64,000 nucleotides of DNA from Acinetobacter sp. WCHAc010034 (GTDB lineage Bacteria > Pseudomonadota > Gammaproteobacteria > Pseudomonadales > Moraxellaceae). Below are positions 1-8,253 of the stretch, one piece after another. Location of the stretch: assembly GCF_001696615.3 (NCBI RefSeq), contig NZ_CP032279.1:186001-250000 (forward strand), in the 5' to 3' direction. How positions within the stretch are numbered: the stretch's first letter is position 1; each line of letters begins with the position of its first letter. Position numbers and translations under genes: made by a program. The notes under the pieces were generated by a model. The model saw only the letters and a list, made by a program, of their open reading frames with translations, made no database searches and had not been told where the DNA came from.

Positions 1-251
1 AAATTATTGATCACTTCCACTTTGTTCAGCGCTTCACTGACCAGCGGAAACAGCTGTTTTGACAGTTCTGTCGGCACCATGACATTGCCTATGCGCAAAA
101 ACAAAGGGTCGTTATAATGCTGCCGGATTTTATTCAGAATGTTGCTGACCGTAGGCTGGCTCATTGCCAAGTGCTCGGCCGCAAGCGACACGCTTTTAAA
201 TTTATAGACGTAAAAAAAGACGCTAAGTAATTTACAGTCCAGTTCAAACAC
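1..251 (-). CDS. LysR-family regulator, N-terminal part (cut by window edge)
   Basis: The minus strand reads 83 residues of a typical LysR DNA-binding domain: after a short start it has LLSVFFYVYKFKSVSLAAEH, then the recognition-helix pattern MSQPTVSNILNKIR and DPLFLRIGNVMVPT. The rest lies beyond base 1. The start is taken as GTG at 249-251, because an AAAAGG ribosome site lies about 10 bases upstream and an in-frame TGA lies 27 bases upstream (276-278). The regulated gene and ligand cannot be told from this piece. The facing gene is a HAD hydrolase on the plus strand. Confidence 0.85.
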   Translation of the reverse strand, partial: MFELDCKLLSVFFYVYKFKSVSLAAEHLAMSQPTVSNILNKIRQHYNDPLFLRIGNVMVPTELSKQLFPLVSEALNKVEVINN

Positions 252-588
252 GAAAGATTCTTTCCTTTTCTTTAATCATCATCAGGCAGGTCATCCATCA
301 TCTGCCAATTTGCTATCCGTTCCAATGCTTAAATATTACTTTGAAACAATCCAAGTTTCTAGAGCGAATAATATATTAACTGATGCTGCCTAAGCGCTTG
401 AATCCGCCAAATGCAATTATGAAAAAATTGATTCCGCGGACAGGCGGCATGGGCTGTGAATTAATTTCTTAATTGAATAGCATGAGTTAATAATGTCATT
501 GATGTATAAATCCGCTTTGATTCATTCTGCAAATTATCAATATTTTTAGGTGATTGCGTAATATCAGAGATTAAAATAGCCTGCAGAA
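252..588. other. Intergenic region between divergent genes
   Basis: This 337-base stretch separates the minus-strand LysR start from the plus-strand HAD gene. It is AT-rich in its right half. No convincing small gene, repeat or terminator was found. It must hold both promoters, but no confident -35/-10 pair was picked. Confidence 0.5.
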
Positions 589-1323
589 ATGCAAAATAGG
601 ATGATAGGGAAAATGCTGCGCAATAAAAAGCTGGTTTGTTTTGACTTGGACGGCACTTTAATTGACTCCGTCGGCATCTGGAATCAGGTCGATGCCCAGC
701 TCATTCAGGAACTGTCAGGCTGCGTGGCCGATTCAGCCCTGATTCAGCAGCAGCGCGATATGCAGCTTAAAAACTTTAAGCACTGCGCCGATCCCTACCT
801 GGAATACTGCGGCTATTTGAAAGAAGCCTACGGCATCGCCAATCTCACGAAAGATGAAATCAAAATGCGCCGCTATGCGGCAGCGCAGCATTTTTTGGAC
901 AATCTCATCCAGCTTAAACCGCAGGCGGAACTTTTTGTGCAGGCGCTGCATCAGCATGGCATTCAGACAGCCATTGCCACTACAACCAGCATCAGTAATA
1001 TCCAGCGCTATCAGCAGAATAATGCGCAAATCAGCAGCAGGCTGAATTTTGAAAGCGATTTTGGCTTAATTTTGACGCGCGAAAATGTGCAGAACATTAA
1101 GCCGCATCCGGAAGTGTATTTAAAAGCTGCCCGGCATTTTCAGCTGCAGCCTGAGGAATGCTTGATTATTGAAGATTCCCTAATTGGCGTAGAGGCCGGA
1201 AAGCAGGCAGGCATAGAGGTCGTGGCGATTTATGACCGGTATTCAGCGCATGAATTGGACGACATTAAAGCCAAAGCGGATTATTTTGTGCAGGATTATG
1301 CTGAGCTACTGCAGCAGTTTTAG
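589..1323 (+). CDS. HAD-superfamily phosphatase (beta-phosphoglucomutase-like)
   Basis: A 244-residue haloacid-dehalogenase-like hydrolase. Motif I is CFDLDGTLIDS (nucleophile Asp19, acid/base Asp21), followed by an alpha-helical cap, motif II around ATTTSISN, motif III Lys in NIKPHPEVYLKAA and motif IV in LIIEDSLIGVEAG. This order fits the phosphatase/phosphomutase branch that removes phosphate from small metabolites; the substrate cannot be read. The true start may be the ATG at 613 (MLRNKKLV), which brings motif I closer to the N-terminus as in most relatives. The gene is alone and ends at a strong intrinsic terminator. Confidence 0.85.
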   Translation: MQNRMIGKMLRNKKLVCFDLDGTLIDSVGIWNQVDAQLIQELSGCVADSALIQQQRDMQLKNFKHCADPYLEYCGYLKEAYGIANLTKDEIKMRRYAAAQHFLDNLIQLKPQAELFVQALHQHGIQTAIATTTSISNIQRYQQNNAQISSRLNFESDFGLILTRENVQNIKPHPEVYLKAARHFQLQPEECLIIEDSLIGVEAGKQAGIEVVAIYDRYSAHELDDIKAKADYFVQDYAELLQQF

Positions 1324-1366
1324 GCTTTAGCTTTTCAAATGAAAAAGCCTACAATACATGCGTAAT

Positions 1367-1402
1367 GCCAGTCAGTTCAGAAGCTGACTGGCTTTTTCTT
1401 TT
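1367..1402 (+). terminator. Intrinsic terminator after the HAD gene
   Basis: Stem GCCAGTCAG pairs with CTGACTGGC across an 8-base loop and is followed by a run rich in T. It lies 43 bases after the HAD stop codon. Confidence 0.85.
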
Positions 1403-1448
1403 TAAATCCTCGACTTTATTTGATACGCGGAAGCGTCATCCGCAACCT
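1367..1448. repeat. 82-base dispersed repeat, copy 1 (terminator plus tail)
   Basis: The terminator hairpin and about 45 bases after it (TTTATTTGATACGCGGAAGC, then a CATCCGCAACCT tail) recur with few changes at 7591-7672. Both copies follow plus-strand genes. Confidence 0.75.
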
Positions 1449-1534
1449 ATCTAGTCTTTGAAATGGACTGTTTTTGCAACAAAATTATTTAAGTGCAGAA
1501 AGTGAACAGGTTTCGCGGATGACAAATGCTTTTG

Positions 1535-1558
1535 GTTCTTTTGGCGAAACAAAAGAAC
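1535..1558. repeat. Intergenic hairpin, 9-bp perfect arms
   Basis: GTTCTTTTG and CAAAAGAAC flank a 6-base GCGAAA loop. There is no T-run after it. Similar TTTTGG..CAAAA hairpins are common between Acinetobacter genes (recalled from general knowledge). No function is assigned. Confidence 0.6.
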
Positions 1559-1579
1559 AAAACGAGCTCCGAATATTCG

Positions 1580-1680
1580 ATTTAAAAACGGTAAGACTCC
1601 GCCGTGAATAGCCCCAAAGGTTAAGAAATTTATTGCAAAACTTCTTAACTGATCAGCATTAGCAATACCTGCGGGCTTTT
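1580..1680. repeat. Structured intergenic repeat, copy 1 of 3
   Basis: The block starts TTTAAAAACGGTAAGACTCC and contains an imperfect stem, GTTAAGAA pairing with TTCTTAAC. Related blocks lie at 9604-9710 and 13321-13420. Each lies downstream of the 3' end of a minus-strand gene, here the CoA-transferase. Confidence 0.65.
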
Positions 1681-1695
1681 TACAGCGTCCTCTGC

Positions 1696-3192
1696 TTATG
1701 CAGATTTCATCGAGCCTGTTTCTTCAAACTGCGCATGCCACGCCAAAGCTTCGGCCAAAATATGCGGTGTTTGCCCGCCACGGCTGCAGGCGCGCTCAAA
1801 ATAGCCGCGCAGCGCTTCACGGTAATCCGGATGCGCGCAGGTATTAATGACTTTCAGCGCGCGTTCGCGCGGAGAAAGCCCGCGCAGATCCGCCAGCCCC
1901 TGCTCCGTTACCACAATGTCCACATCATGGTCGGTATGGTCAGTGTGGCTGACCATCGGCACCACAGATGAAATCGCGCCGCCTTTGGCAACCGATTTCG
2001 TCACAAAAATAGCAATATGCGCATGGCGGGTAAAATCGCCTGATCCGCCAATCCCGTTCATCATTTTGGTGCCGGCGACATGGGTCGAATTCACATTGCC
2101 GTAAATGTCGAATTCCAGCGCGGTGTTAATGGCAATGATGCCAAGGCGGCGGATGATTTCCGGGTTGTTGGAAAGTTCCTGCGGGCGCAGCACGATTTTG
2201 TCTTTGTACTGGTCAAAGTTCTGCATGACATGGGCTGCGCAGGGTTCAGACAAAGTCATGGAAGAGCCTGAAGCAAACTTCATTTTTCCTGAATCAATCA
2301 GCTGGAAGGTGCAGTCCTGCAGCACTTCCGAATACATTTCCAAATCGTGAAAATTTGAATCTTCAAATCCGGAAAATACCGCATTGGCAATTGAGCCGAC
2401 GCCGGACTGCAGCGGGCCTAAATTTTCCGGCAAGCGCCCCGCCGCCACTTCAGCTTCAAAGAACGTGATTAAATGGCGCGCAATCGCCAGCGTTTCCGCA
2501 TCCGGCTCATCCATTTTAAAGGAAGTATCCGGCACATCATTCAGGACAATTGCGGCAATTTTTTCCGGGCTGACATTAATGCCGATAGTGCCAATGCGGT
2601 CGCTGGCCTGAACCAATGGAATCGGGCCGCGGTTCGGGCGCGCTTTCGGCACATAAACATCATGCACACCTTCCAGCACCGGGTTAATAGTGTTGTCAAT
2701 TTCAATGATGACATGATCCGCCATTTCAATGAAATTAGCCGAGTTGCCGCATGAGCCGGTTGGAATGATCTGGCCGTCTTCTGTAATTGCCACGGCAGCC
2801 ACAACCGCCACATTGATGCGCGGCAGATTGTGGTGGCGGATATTGTCCGCCATTTCCGACAGATGCTGGTCAATGTACATCACTTCGCCGGCATTAATTG
2901 ACTTGCGCAGGCCCGGATCGGCCTGATAAGGATAGCGCCGCGCAAGGGCATGCGCTTCATTTAGGCGACCGTCAATGCTGTTGCCTAGGCTTGCGCCCGT
3001 CGCCAAAGTAATTTTTAAAGGGTGTTCTTTGGCATAATCCGCCAAAGCTAAAGGGACTGTTTTTGCTTCGCCCGCACCGCCAAAACCGCTTAACCCCACC
3101 ACAGAACCATCTTGAATCAACTGAACCGCCTGCTGCGCAGACATGACTTTGTCGCGCAGGGAGAGCAAGCGGATGCGTTCTAAACCATTCAT
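1696..3192 (-). CDS. Acetyl-CoA hydrolase / succinyl-CoA:acetate CoA-transferase family protein
   Basis: A 498-residue member of the acetyl-CoA hydrolase/transferase family (Cat1/AarC/SCACT type). Residues 33-70 hold the glycine-rich GLSGFGGAGEAKTVPLAL region. The family signature GVGSIANAVFSGF precedes the MYSEVLQD segment, whose Glu289 matches the glutamate that forms the CoA thioester. The C-terminal half has GSGGDFTRHAH and HTDHDVDIVVTEQGLADLRG, also typical. Such enzymes move CoA between acetate and succinate or other acids. It is the last gene of a minus-strand cluster after a thiolase and an acyl-CoA dehydrogenase, which suggests handling of acetyl-CoA from acid breakdown. Which acids it prefers is not readable. 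Confidence 0.9.
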   Translation of the reverse strand: MNGLERIRLLSLRDKVMSAQQAVQLIQDGSVVGLSGFGGAGEAKTVPLALADYAKEHPLKITLATGASLGNSIDGRLNEAHALARRYPYQADPGLRKSINAGEVMYIDQHLSEMADNIRHHNLPRINVAVVAAVAITEDGQIIPTGSCGNSANFIEMADHVIIEIDNTINPVLEGVHDVYVPKARPNRGPIPLVQASDRIGTIGINVSPEKIAAIVLNDVPDTSFKMDEPDAETLAIARHLITFFEAEVAAGRLPENLGPLQSGVGSIANAVFSGFEDSNFHDLEMYSEVLQDCTFQLIDSGKMKFASGSSMTLSEPCAAHVMQNFDQYKDKIVLRPQELSNNPEIIRRLGIIAINTALEFDIYGNVNSTHVAGTKMMNGIGGSGDFTRHAHIAIFVTKSVAKGGAISSVVPMVSHTDHTDHDVDIVVTEQGLADLRGLSPRERALKVINTCAHPDYREALRGYFERACSRGGQTPHILAEALAWHAQFEETGSMKSA

Positions 3193-3221
3193 AATAATAT
3201 TCTCAATATAAACTTTTATTC

Positions 3222-3249
3222 CTGCAATTCCGGCGCGCCGGAATTGCAG
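3222..3249. repeat. Perfect 28-bp palindrome between thiolase and CoA-transferase genes
   Basis: CTGCAATTCCGGCG is followed directly by its exact reverse complement. In RNA it would make a very stable hairpin in the intercistronic gap. There is no T-run, so it is not an ordinary terminator. It could be a processing or stabiliser element, or an operator. Confidence 0.75.
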
Positions 3250-3305
3250 CTTTGTTATTGCTTATCTAAAACTTACTTATCTAAAAAATGCATCCTGCGC
3301 TTAAA

Positions 3306-4475
3306 TCAGATCAGCTCTACGGCAATCGCAGTCGCTTCGCCGCCGCCGATGCACAGCGCAGCCACGCCTTTTTTGCCACCAGTGCGCTTCAAGGCATGAA
3401 TCAGCGTAACGATAATGCGTGAACCGGATGAACCCAGCGGATGGCCCAAAGAACAGGCGCCGCCATTCACATTGACTTTTGCTTCATCTAAATTAAAGCC
3501 GTCAATCGCCAGCATGGTTACCATGGCAAAGGCTTCATTGACTTCCCAGAGGTCAACGTCTTTGGCATCCCAGCCGGCTTTCTGCAGCGCTTTTTCAATG
3601 GCGCCTACAGGCGCAATGGTAAATTCAGACGGATGCTGCGAATGTGAAGCGTATGCAGCGACTTTGGCCAAAGGCTTTAATCCGCGCGCCTGCGCAGTTT
3701 GCTCCGAAGTAATAACCAATGCCGATGCGCCGTCAGAAATAGAGCTGGCGTTGGCCGCCGTGATGGTGCCGTCTTTTTTAAATGCCGGGCGCAGGGTCGG
3801 AATTTTTTCCGGTTTGGCGCTTAAAGGCTGCTCGTCTGTATCAACGACAATATCGCCTTTGCGCGTAGAGACTGTGACAGGCACAATCTCAGCTTTAAAG
3901 AAGCCGCCGTTGATGGCTGCCACCGCTTTGTTCAGTGAGTTGATGGCAAAAGCGTCCTGCTGTTCGCGGGTATAGCCTTTTTTGTCTGCCATTTCCTGCG
4001 CCAGAATGCCCATTGAAAGGCCAGTTTCCGCATCTTCCAGGCCTTCCTGAAACATGTGGTCAGTCACTTTGCCGTGGCCCATGCGGTAGCCGGCGCGGGC
4101 TTTGTCTAAAATATACGGCGCATTGGACATGGACTCCATGCCGCCGGCAACAACAATTTCCGCAGAACCGGCTTTAATCGCATCCGCCGCCTGCATCACC
4201 GCTTTCATGCCTGAGCCGCAAATTTTATTGATGGTGGTTGCGCCGGCTGAATCCGGCAAACCCGCCTGACGCATGGCTTGACGCGCCGGGCCCTGCTTTA
4301 AGCCGGCCGGCAGCACGCAGCCGAAAATCACTTCATCAATATCCGCCGGCTGCAGGCCTGCGCGCGACACAGCAGCTTTGATCGCCGCCGCGCCTAAATC
4401 CGGCGCTGTGCATGAAGCCAGTGAACCCTGAAAGCCGCCCATTGCGGTGCGTACGCCATCTACAATTACAATCAT
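3306..4475 (-). CDS. Acetyl-CoA C-acyltransferase (thiolase)
   Basis: A 389-residue thiolase, the usual length. The nucleophilic Cys86 sits in NKICGSGMKAVM, His345 in NGGACSLGHPLGSSGSR, and the second catalytic Cys375 in ALCIGGGEATAIAVE at the C-terminus. It starts MIVIVDGVRTAMGGF, typical of the family. It would cleave 3-ketoacyl-CoA, or condense two acetyl-CoA. Its place directly after an acyl-CoA dehydrogenase and before a CoA-transferase favours a breakdown role. The gaps on both sides hold stable hairpins, so the three genes may share a processed transcript. Confidence 0.92.
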   Translation of the reverse strand: MIVIVDGVRTAMGGFQGSLASCTAPDLGAAAIKAAVSRAGLQPADIDEVIFGCVLPAGLKQGPARQAMRQAGLPDSAGATTINKICGSGMKAVMQAADAIKAGSAEIVVAGGMESMSNAPYILDKARAGYRMGHGKVTDHMFQEGLEDAETGLSMGILAQEMADKKGYTREQQDAFAINSLNKAVAAINGGFFKAEIVPVTVSTRKGDIVVDTDEQPLSAKPEKIPTLRPAFKKDGTITAANASSISDGASALVITSEQTAQARGLKPLAKVAAYASHSQHPSEFTIAPVGAIEKALQKAGWDAKDVDLWEVNEAFAMVTMLAIDGFNLDEAKVNVNGGACSLGHPLGSSGSRIIVTLIHALKRTGGKKGVAALCIGGGEATAIAVELI

Positions 4476-4508
4476 TTCTTATTTCATCCTGTTTTAGGTT
4501 TTATATGC

Positions 4509-4534
4509 CCTAAGAAGCATAATTGCTTCTTAGG
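4509..4534. repeat. Intercistronic hairpin between dehydrogenase and thiolase genes
   Basis: CCTAAGAAGC and GCTTCTTAGG flank a 6-base loop. There is no following T-run on the coding (minus) strand. It matches in position the other palindrome of this cluster at 3222-3249 but not in sequence. Confidence 0.7.
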
Positions 4535-4569
4535 CGTTTTCCATCATTTTCTGCGCTGCGGCGCAGAAT

Positions 4570-6351
4570 TTACGCTTGCGCAGTGAAATACTCTTCAGGC
4601 AGCTGCATCACCAGCGCCGCGCCGGCTTTAATGCGCTGAGTCCGCGCAGCCAAATCCGGCAGGACTTTGGCTGCGAAATACTGCGCCAGCACCAGTTTGT
4701 TCTGGAAGAAGGCTTCCGGTTTCGGCTGGGCCGCCTTGCTGATGCGCGCATGCATATAAGTGAAGCTGAGCAGGCCCACCGCATGCAGATAGTCCACCGC
4801 TACGGAATTGCTGAAGTCCGGATCGGCTTTGGACTGTTCAACCACAAACTGCGTTAATGCTTCCAGCTCACCGCAAACAGCCAGCACGGCAGCTTTAACC
4901 GCCAATGCATCCTCCAAGCCGGCTGCAAACTCACGGATTTCCGCAATATATTCCGCAATGAACGCGCCATTGCATTTCGTGGTTTTGCGGCCAATCAAGT
5001 CAATGGCCTGCACGCCGTTGGTGCCTTCGTAAATCTGCGCAATGCGCAAGTCGCGGATGCATTGCTCCATGCCCCACTCGCGGATATAGCCGTGGCCGCC
5101 GAAGCACATTTGCGCTTCTAAAGCTGAGTCTAAAGCTTTATCGGTTAAATAGGCTTTGGCGATGGGTGTAAGCAGCGCAACGCGGTCATTGGCCTTGCGC
5201 ACCGCTTCCGCATCTGTTGAAAATTTCGTGATGTCCAGCTGCTGGCCCACATAGACTGCAAACGCGCGCGAAGCTTCATTGTTTGCGCGGATGTTCAGCA
5301 GCATGCGGCGCACATCGCCATGCACTAAAATTGAGTCTGCCGGTTTGGCCGGCGATTTTGCGCCTGTGGCTGCGCGGCCCTGCAGGCGGTCCGCTGCGTA
5401 CTGGGCCGCGTTCTGATAGGCGTATTCCGCCGCGCCAATGCCCTGAATGCCCATCGACAGGCGCTCATAGTTCATCATCACAAACATGGCAGCCAAGCCT
5501 TCGTTTTCATTGCCGACCATATAGCCCTGCGCGCCGTCAAAGTTCATGACGCAGGTTGCAGAGCCTTTAATGCCCATCTTGTGCTCAATCGAGCCGGCGG
5601 CTACAGCGTTGCGCGCGCCAAGTGAACCGTCGGCATTGACCAGGAATTTCGGCACAATAAACAGCGAAATGCCGCGCGAACCTGCCGGCGCATTCGGCGT
5701 TTTGGCCAGAACAAGGTGAATGATGTTTTCACACAGGTCATGCTCGCCGCTGGTAATGAAAATCTTGGTGCCGGTAATGCTGAAAGAGCCGTCTGCATTC
5801 GGCTCGGCCTTGGTTTTAATAATGCCCAGATCTGTGCCGGAATGCGGTTCTGTCAGGCACATGGTGCCAGACCATTCGCCGCTGTACATTTTCGGCAAAT
5901 AAGTTTCTTTCTGCGCCTGCGATGCGCGGTCATTCAGCGCCATGCCTGCGCCCACTGTCAGCAGCGGATACAGCATAAAGGATGGGTTGGCGCTCCAGAT
6001 CATTTCATCCGCCAGCACAGTGAGCATTTTCGGCATGCCTTGGCCGCCCCACTCTTCGCTTGCGCCCAAGCCCACCCAGCCGCCTTCGGCAAACTGCTTG
6101 AATGCTTCTTTAAAGCCCGCCGGCGTAGTCACCGCGCCATTGCTGAACTGCGCGCCGCCTGCTTCATCCGCCGTGCGGTTCAGGTCAAGAATCACATTTT
6201 TAGAAAACTTCGCCATTTCTTCTAAAATGGCGTTTGCCGTCGCCATATCTAAGTGGGCAAGATTTTCATTGGCCTGCCAGAACTCATCCGCCTTAAACAC
6301 ATCGTTTAAAATAAAGTCCATGTCTTTGAGTGGCGCGTTGTAAATTGGCAT
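4570..6351 (-). CDS. Acyl-CoA dehydrogenase (long, DmdC-like type)
   Basis: A 593-residue flavin-dependent acyl-CoA dehydrogenase, longer than the classic 380-residue form because of an extra C-terminal domain. It begins MPIYNAPLKDMDFILNDVF, characteristic of this long group, which includes methylmercaptopropionyl-CoA dehydrogenase-like proteins. The signatures MCLTEPHSGTDLG and ITGTKIFITSGEHD (FAD/substrate region) and GGHGYIREWGMEQCIRDLRI with IYEGTNGVQAIDLIGRK are present. It would introduce the first double bond into an acyl-CoA. It heads the minus-strand cluster with thiolase and CoA-transferase and faces a TetR regulator, a common control for such genes. The exact chain substrate is unknown. 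Confidence 0.9.
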   Translation of the reverse strand: MPIYNAPLKDMDFILNDVFKADEFWQANENLAHLDMATANAILEEMAKFSKNVILDLNRTADEAGGAQFSNGAVTTPAGFKEAFKQFAEGGWVGLGASEEWGGQGMPKMLTVLADEMIWSANPSFMLYPLLTVGAGMALNDRASQAQKETYLPKMYSGEWSGTMCLTEPHSGTDLGIIKTKAEPNADGSFSITGTKIFITSGEHDLCENIIHLVLAKTPNAPAGSRGISLFIVPKFLVNADGSLGARNAVAAGSIEHKMGIKGSATCVMNFDGAQGYMVGNENEGLAAMFVMMNYERLSMGIQGIGAAEYAYQNAAQYAADRLQGRAATGAKSPAKPADSILVHGDVRRMLLNIRANNEASRAFAVYVGQQLDITKFSTDAEAVRKANDRVALLTPIAKAYLTDKALDSALEAQMCFGGHGYIREWGMEQCIRDLRIAQIYEGTNGVQAIDLIGRKTTKCNGAFIAEYIAEIREFAAGLEDALAVKAAVLAVCGELEALTQFVVEQSKADPDFSNSVAVDYLHAVGLLSFTYMHARISKAAQPKPEAFFQNKLVLAQYFAAKVLPDLAARTQRIKAGAALVMQLPEEYFTAQA

Positions 6352-6945
6352 AGTTGCTTCCCTTATACACTGAATGCCGGCATTTAAAATGCAGCCGGCA
6401 TTTTTTTAAGATAAAAGTGTCCTAAATAAAGCCCTGAATGCAGCTTTATTTGAATAAAAATATATGAAATTTTTCGCTCAATGCCTGCTCGGCCCGCCGG
6501 CATTGATGAGGATGGAACAGCGCAGCCTGTCCTGATGCTTCTAGCGCGGCGTTCGGGCAGATAAAAACTGGATAAAGCGGATTAAGCGCCAAAATTGATT
6601 TTGCATAGAACCGGACATATAAAACCTAAAGCCAACAGCAAATGGACGAGCCTGAAGCATTCACGGCCGGTGAAATCTGCACCGCAGCCGCTGTTTTGTG
6701 CGTATTGACAATAGAATAAAAACTCAAAAAAAGGAATTTTATTTGCTGGAAATGACCTCTGCGGTTCACTTTTCTTGACATTGCCATTCAAGTTATGAAA
6801 AACAGTAAAAATCAAACAATATTTAAATGTTTCTTTTTAACTCGATTTTCAGCACCATGCTCGACGTTAGTGCTATTTTAGGTTATATAAAAAAAACGTA
6901 AGCTAAAAAATTGCGTTTTCCCTCGATGTTTTCGGAACCGATAAG
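6352..6945. other. 594-base divergent intergenic region
   Basis: This long gap lies between the acyl-CoA dehydrogenase start and the TetR start and probably holds both promoters and the TetR operator. Apart from the hairpin at 6373-6407 I see no clear dyad. A TTGACA at 6774-6779 has no good -10 partner. A 77-codon minus-strand ORF (6582-6815) has no ribosome site or protein-like features and was left out. Confidence 0.45.
6373..6407. repeat. Hairpin in the 5' leader of the acyl-CoA dehydrogenase gene
   Basis: AATGCCGGC and GCCGGCATT flank a 12-base loop and are followed by seven T on the plus strand. Read on the plus strand it is a terminator shape, although no plus-strand gene precedes it. 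On the minus strand it lies about 25-55 bases upstream of the start codon. Confidence 0.6.
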
Positions 6946-7551
6946 ATGACTACAGTACGCCAACAGAATTTTCTACTTCGCAAAGAGAAAATTTTAGCGA
7001 TGGCAGAAACGTTATTGCTTGATAATAATCAGGATATTACTTTAAGTGAGTTGGCTTGCGAGCTGGATATCGCCAAAGGCACCATTTACAAGCATTTTAA
7101 AAGCAAAAATCAGCTGTATTTAGAATTGATTATTTTAAATGAGCAGCGCCTGCTGGAAATTTCTAAAAAATATAATAACGATATTAAAACTTATGTTTCG
7201 CAATACATGCTGTACAACATGCTGAATTCAAACCGGACCATACTGCTGCATGTCATTGAAGAGCGCCTGACCAACAATGAGCGCAAGCTTAAGGACCTAT
7301 TTGAAGCGCTGTATAAAATACGCGAAGAGCGCATTATTGAAATTAAGGAAATGACCAGCGCTTATTTAAAATCCTTAGACAGCGCAATGTCGATCCGCGA
7401 CTATCTTTCCTATATCTGGACAGTCACTTACGGCGCATCGCTGCTGCTGAACTCGACCCATTATCAGAAATCAATCGGCTCACGCGAGCGCTTAATCAAG
7501 CTGTATGTCAATCAGGCGCTGATGACGCCGGATAAAATCTCAGCGGTTTAA
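6946..7551 (+). CDS. TetR/AcrR-family transcriptional regulator
   Basis: A 201-residue regulator. Residues 10-60 form the TetR helix-turn-helix: ILAMAETLLLDNNQDITLSE, then AKGTIYKHFKSKNQLYLELI. The rest is the all-helical ligand domain, with no enzyme motif. It faces the acyl-CoA dehydrogenase cluster across a long promoter region, so repression of that cluster with an acyl-CoA or acid ligand is the simplest inference. It is followed by the second copy of the 82-base terminator repeat. Confidence 0.88.
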   Translation: MTTVRQQNFLLRKEKILAMAETLLLDNNQDITLSELACELDIAKGTIYKHFKSKNQLYLELIILNEQRLLEISKKYNNDIKTYVSQYMLYNMLNSNRTILLHVIEERLTNNERKLKDLFEALYKIREERIIEIKEMTSAYLKSLDSAMSIRDYLSYIWTVTYGASLLLNSTHYQKSIGSRERLIKLYVNQALMTPDKISAV

Positions 7552-7590
7552 GTTTCCCTGCGCCATAAAAAAGCCTGAATTTTTCATAGT

Positions 7591-7672
7591 GCCAGTCAGT
7601 TAAGAAATTGACTGGTTTTTTCTTTTAGAATCCTAGGTTTTATTTGATATGCGGAAGCGCCATCCGCAACCT
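7591..7672. repeat. 82-base dispersed repeat, copy 2 (TetR gene terminator)
   Basis: It matches 1367-1448 over its whole length with few substitutions, including the hairpin GCCAGTCAG..TTGACTGG followed by TTTTTTCTTTT and the tail ending CATCCGCAACCT. It probably terminates the TetR transcript. The next 190 bases up to 7858 hold no gene that I can support. Confidence 0.7.
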
Positions 7673-7858
7673 GAGCAAGAATAAAAGCAGTGCTTTTATT
7701 CGAAGCGCAAGGCGGAGCAATGATTTTTTAAATAGAATGCATTCGTAACGGCTCGAATCAATGAAAATATGAAGCGTGAAGCAACAGAAGTCCTCGCCAC
7801 TATGAGTTTAACTGTTTCTAATAAGATAAAAGGCTGCGTTAAAATATATTCAGGTTAA

Positions 7859-8089
7859 ACTATAGTTCTGGATAAAAGTGTAAACAGGCCTGCACATGCA
7901 GTCAGGGATTTTGAGGCAGCATTAAATAATTTTTTAAGAAAACCTCCAGTCCTTGGGAAAAATTACTGACGTTATGAAGCAATACTCATTGAATATGATG
8001 GAAAGCATCAGCCAGAAATGATAGGTTCTCTTGCAAAATTTAATAAATCTAAGAATTTAATAACCAAAATAAAAGGTAATAAAAAATGA
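7859..8089 (+). pseudogene. Remnant of an unrecognised protein C-terminus
   Basis: One reading frame runs from 7859 to a TGA at 8087-8089 with a single in-frame TGA at 7967-7969. It would read VNRPAHAVRDFEAALNNFLR before the stop and EAILIEYDGKHQPEMIGSLA then KFNKSKNLITKIKGNKK after it. No start codon or ribosome site is seen. The ending overlaps the ATG of the next gene by ATGA, the tight spacing seen in operons and in toxin/partner gene pairs. I read it as the tail of a larger lost gene. A secreted or polymorphic toxin is possible, but nothing in the sequence proves it. Confidence 0.45.
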
Positions 8090-8253
8090 AAAAAATTACT
8101 TTCATATTTTTGCTTTCTATAGCAATTAATCATAGTTATGCAAATTTTGATTTAATAGATTTTAAAAATTGCAGCTTACTAAAAGTTGATCAATTCAAGA
8201 CTGATATTCCAATGGATGAAATTCCAAATAACTATTTATTTAAATCAAAAAAA
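8086..8253 (+). pseudogene. 5' part of an exported protein gene, cut by an IS element
   Basis: It starts MKKITFIFLLSIAINHSYAN, a clear signal peptide, and continues for 56 codons (FDLIDFKNCSLLKVDQF, then NNYLFKSKK) before the left inverted repeat of the IS. Inside the IS the frame soon stops (8278-8280). The low GC matches the remnant upstream and the tail beyond the IS at 9292-9554, so these are probably pieces of one locus. Confidence 0.6.

Noticed and set aside
3415..3975. 186-codon plus-strand ORF
   Set aside because: Shadow of the thiolase gene, which has all its catalytic motifs on the other strand.
5716..6225. 169-codon plus-strand ORF
   Set aside because: Shadow of the acyl-CoA dehydrogenase gene.
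6582..6815. 77-codon minus-strand ORF upstream of the TetR gene
   Set aside because: No ribosome site or recognisable protein features; it lies in a regulatory gap.
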